Part shown: positions 61,901-64,000 of the stretch, piece by piece | Layout of the letters: every line of letters begins with the position of its first letter | How positions within the stretch are numbered: position 1 is the stretch's first letter | Program-made: the position numbers and the translations under genes | Assembly (NCBI GenBank): GCA_013399305.1 | Contig: VXAI01000380.1 | Location: 257,059 to 321,058, forward strand | DNA length: 64,000 nt | Direction of reading: 5' to 3' | Source: Rostratula benghalensis | Lineage: Eukaryota > Chordata > Aves > Charadriiformes > Rostratulidae | The notes under the pieces: generated by a model | Seen by the model: the letters and a program-made list of their open reading frames with translations, nothing else | Told to the model about the DNA's origin: nothing | Database searches by the model: none

Positions 61901-63834
61901 GCGTGACATCCCTGATTAGTACTGTGTTTGTCCCAAGTATCTCCAAGTCAGGGATGCAGTTTAGGCTAACGTATGCTATCGCTTTTAAATGAGAGTTAAA
62001 CTCAGGACCTGATACACTTTTTCCTGGCTATGAAGAATATAATCTTGTATTTTGAATAGAATTAGGGTTTTTCAGAAGTAATAGCATTATCTTATCTTGT
62101 ATGTATTAATGCATGTTACAGAAAATGTGGTTCCTACTAGTAATTCATTAATGCTATTTAGTAATAATATTAGCATCACTGTGGGGTTGTTAGCAATGAC
62201 AAGTAGACAGTGAATTTCAACCTAGGTTACATGACAGTAAAACTGGAGTAGTTTTTCCCTTTCTCCCATAGCTGCAAGATAGAAAATGGCTTCACAGTGA
62301 CTTCACTGAAAGGTTCTCATGGGCTGAAACATTATCATCACATTGTGTAAGATCCCAGGTTTTTGCCAACTTGATTTACCTGTTGATATTTGCTTATGCC
62401 GCAACAGGAGATCTAGATTGAGGGCTTCCTAAGAGAAGCTTGGAGAAAGCTTTTAAAAGTACATGTATTTTATGGCTTTAGTTGCTGTACTAGTTATTTG
62501 TACTTCAATACACATATTCACAAACAACAAATTTGAGAACTTCAGAAAAGGATCTGGAATAATAATAAAATAAAATAATAAGAATAAATCATCATGTTCA
62601 TTAACTGCAGCATACCTTTCTGTTAGTCTTTCTTTTTGCTTTGTCCATATGATTCAGTTTACAGATGTTCCGGTTTTCTTGTGTCCCATGTACCACACTG
62701 AAATAATTGTGGTTACCTCTGCAGCAACAGGATTGTATGACTATGATATAAGCCCATAGTGTCTATTTATGATATAGTAACTTATATTTTAGAAATTACC
62801 TAGGCATCCTATTGCTATCACAATTTCAGTTCTGACTTTCTTATATGAGATTTAATTGCACTTACTTTTATTAGCTTCCTCTATCTTTGCTGTAAGGTAG
62901 AGTGAAGTAGACTAAGGACTGACTTTGTTTTAGATAAGTTTTCATATTTTAGTTCTTAAGGAGGTGTCCAAGATTCTTGAGTGGTGCATCAAGCAGAATA
63001 GCTAGTGACTATCATATCCTGTTTGTCTGGTTGGAAGTGCTGCATCAGTCTTCATGGAAGTTTTGTCTCAGACATCTCTCGTATGAGGGTCTGAGCCTAA
63101 TTATAGATCACTATCCCTTGTTTGTGTTTTATCTTATCTTTTAGAAATCAGGTTTTGAGGCTCTGTAACATTTGAAAATAAGGATTGCTAATAGAAAAGC
63201 AATGAAAAGCATACAGGACAGGGTCAGCGTGTTTGTCAGACATCGCCACAATATTTTTGTATATTAGAATGCTAAAGTTTCTTTCCTGTGTGCAGTGACG
63301 TTTCATACAAGTTCAAAGGAATGGATGAAGGAATGGCATGGCACAGGACTCTGGTCTTTCCTGTTGTGCATCAAGAAAATAATTCAAAAAGTGTCTCTTT
63401 TTTCAGTCTCAGAAATAAAGCAAAATTAATTAATTAGGACAAAGAAACACTCCAGAGATTATTTTACAGCTCATACACCGATGAATAACTACTGTTGTTG
63501 TGGCACCTTCATTTCAGAAGTCAAACTTACACAGGGCATCTGGATTTATAATTATCTGACTGTATTGACACATGCTTATAAATGAGAGAAAGTGAGGTCG
63601 ATTTATACACAAGACTCTGGTTTATTTAACTGAGCTAGTCATGCGGCTTCTGAGTGAATTCCTTGATAAATCCTTATATAATGCTCTATTTGACCTTGCA
63701 TATTGGATGCTCCTAATGAAAGTATTCTTTAACAGTCTCTGGGGGTTCTACAACAAGGCTAGAAGACCTTTCCTGACTTCAAATCTTTGTTAGGTTCTGA
63801 GAAAGAAATGTATTTGACATTCTTTTTATGAATT

Positions 63835-64000
63835 TCACAGAATCACAGAATCTCAGGGATTGGAAGAGACCTTGAAAGCTCATCCAGTCCAATCCCCCTG
63901 CCAGAGAAGGAACAGCCAGAGCAGGTCACACAGGAACGTGTCCAGGAGGAGTTTGAATGTCTCCAGAGAAGGAGACTCCACCACCTCTCTGGGCAGCCCC
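63835..64000 (-). mobile_element. CR1 LINE 3' fragment, cut by window end
   Basis: TCACAGAATCACAGAATCTC, GAAAGCTCATCCAGTCC and GTGTCCAGGAGGAGTTTGAA. Same subgroup and orientation as the 47.1- and 49.3-kb copies, and it continues beyond the window. Confidence 0.92.

Overview
The window is bird genomic DNA. It holds many Chicken Repeat 1 (CR1) LINE copies, several with the family's 3' octamer ends (ATTCTGTG / ATTCCATA type), two avian-type endogenous retroviral LTRs, AT-rich non-coding sequence, and the 5' half of a recognisable vertebrate gene. That gene is DNTT, encoding terminal deoxynucleotidyl transferase (TdT), the template-independent polymerase that adds N nucleotides at V(D)J junctions in developing lymphocytes. 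Some residues differ from what I recall of chicken TdT, so I would not call the species chicken, and I cannot name it.

Layout. Bases 1 to about 33,950 are intergenic or upstream sequence with no gene I can recognise. They contain CR1 copies at 1.9, 10.4, 16.2, 25.3, 29.5 and 31.35 kb and a decayed LTR near 15.6 kb. From 34,143 to the right end the window is DNTT on the + strand, seven coding exons in order: 34143-34345, 37408-37582, 45356-45481, 51471-51641, 52863-52934, 55951-56074 and 57429-57561. All junctions are GT-AG and the frame is continuous through 334 whole codons plus two bases. Exons 1-2 encode the nuclear localisation segment and BRCT domain, exon 3 the linker, exons 4-6 the 8-kDa and helix-hairpin-helix region, and exon 7 the start of the polymerase core up to the GGFRR motif. 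The exons with the catalytic aspartates were not found and should lie beyond base 64,000, so the gene is cut in intron 7.

The introns carry most of the mobile-element load: eight of the nine intronic CR1 copies lie in introns 2, 3 and 7 as partial copies with broken reverse-transcriptase remnants (the ninth, at 63.8 kb, is cut by the window end). Intron 2 holds a complete 370-bp solo LTR with a perfect 10-bp terminal inverted repeat and a 5-bp target duplication. Intron 1 has a 59-N assembly gap.

I found no undescribed multi-gene system. The items most worth a second look are splice-site-like structures upstream of DNTT that could mean unannotated 5' exons, a Kozak-bearing exon-like block at 7.2 kb, a frame-shifting exon-like block in intron 6, a duplicated hairpin just before exon 7, and the in-frame (0-0 phase) exons 3-5. 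No searches or alignments were run; homology statements rest on reading translations against remembered family features.
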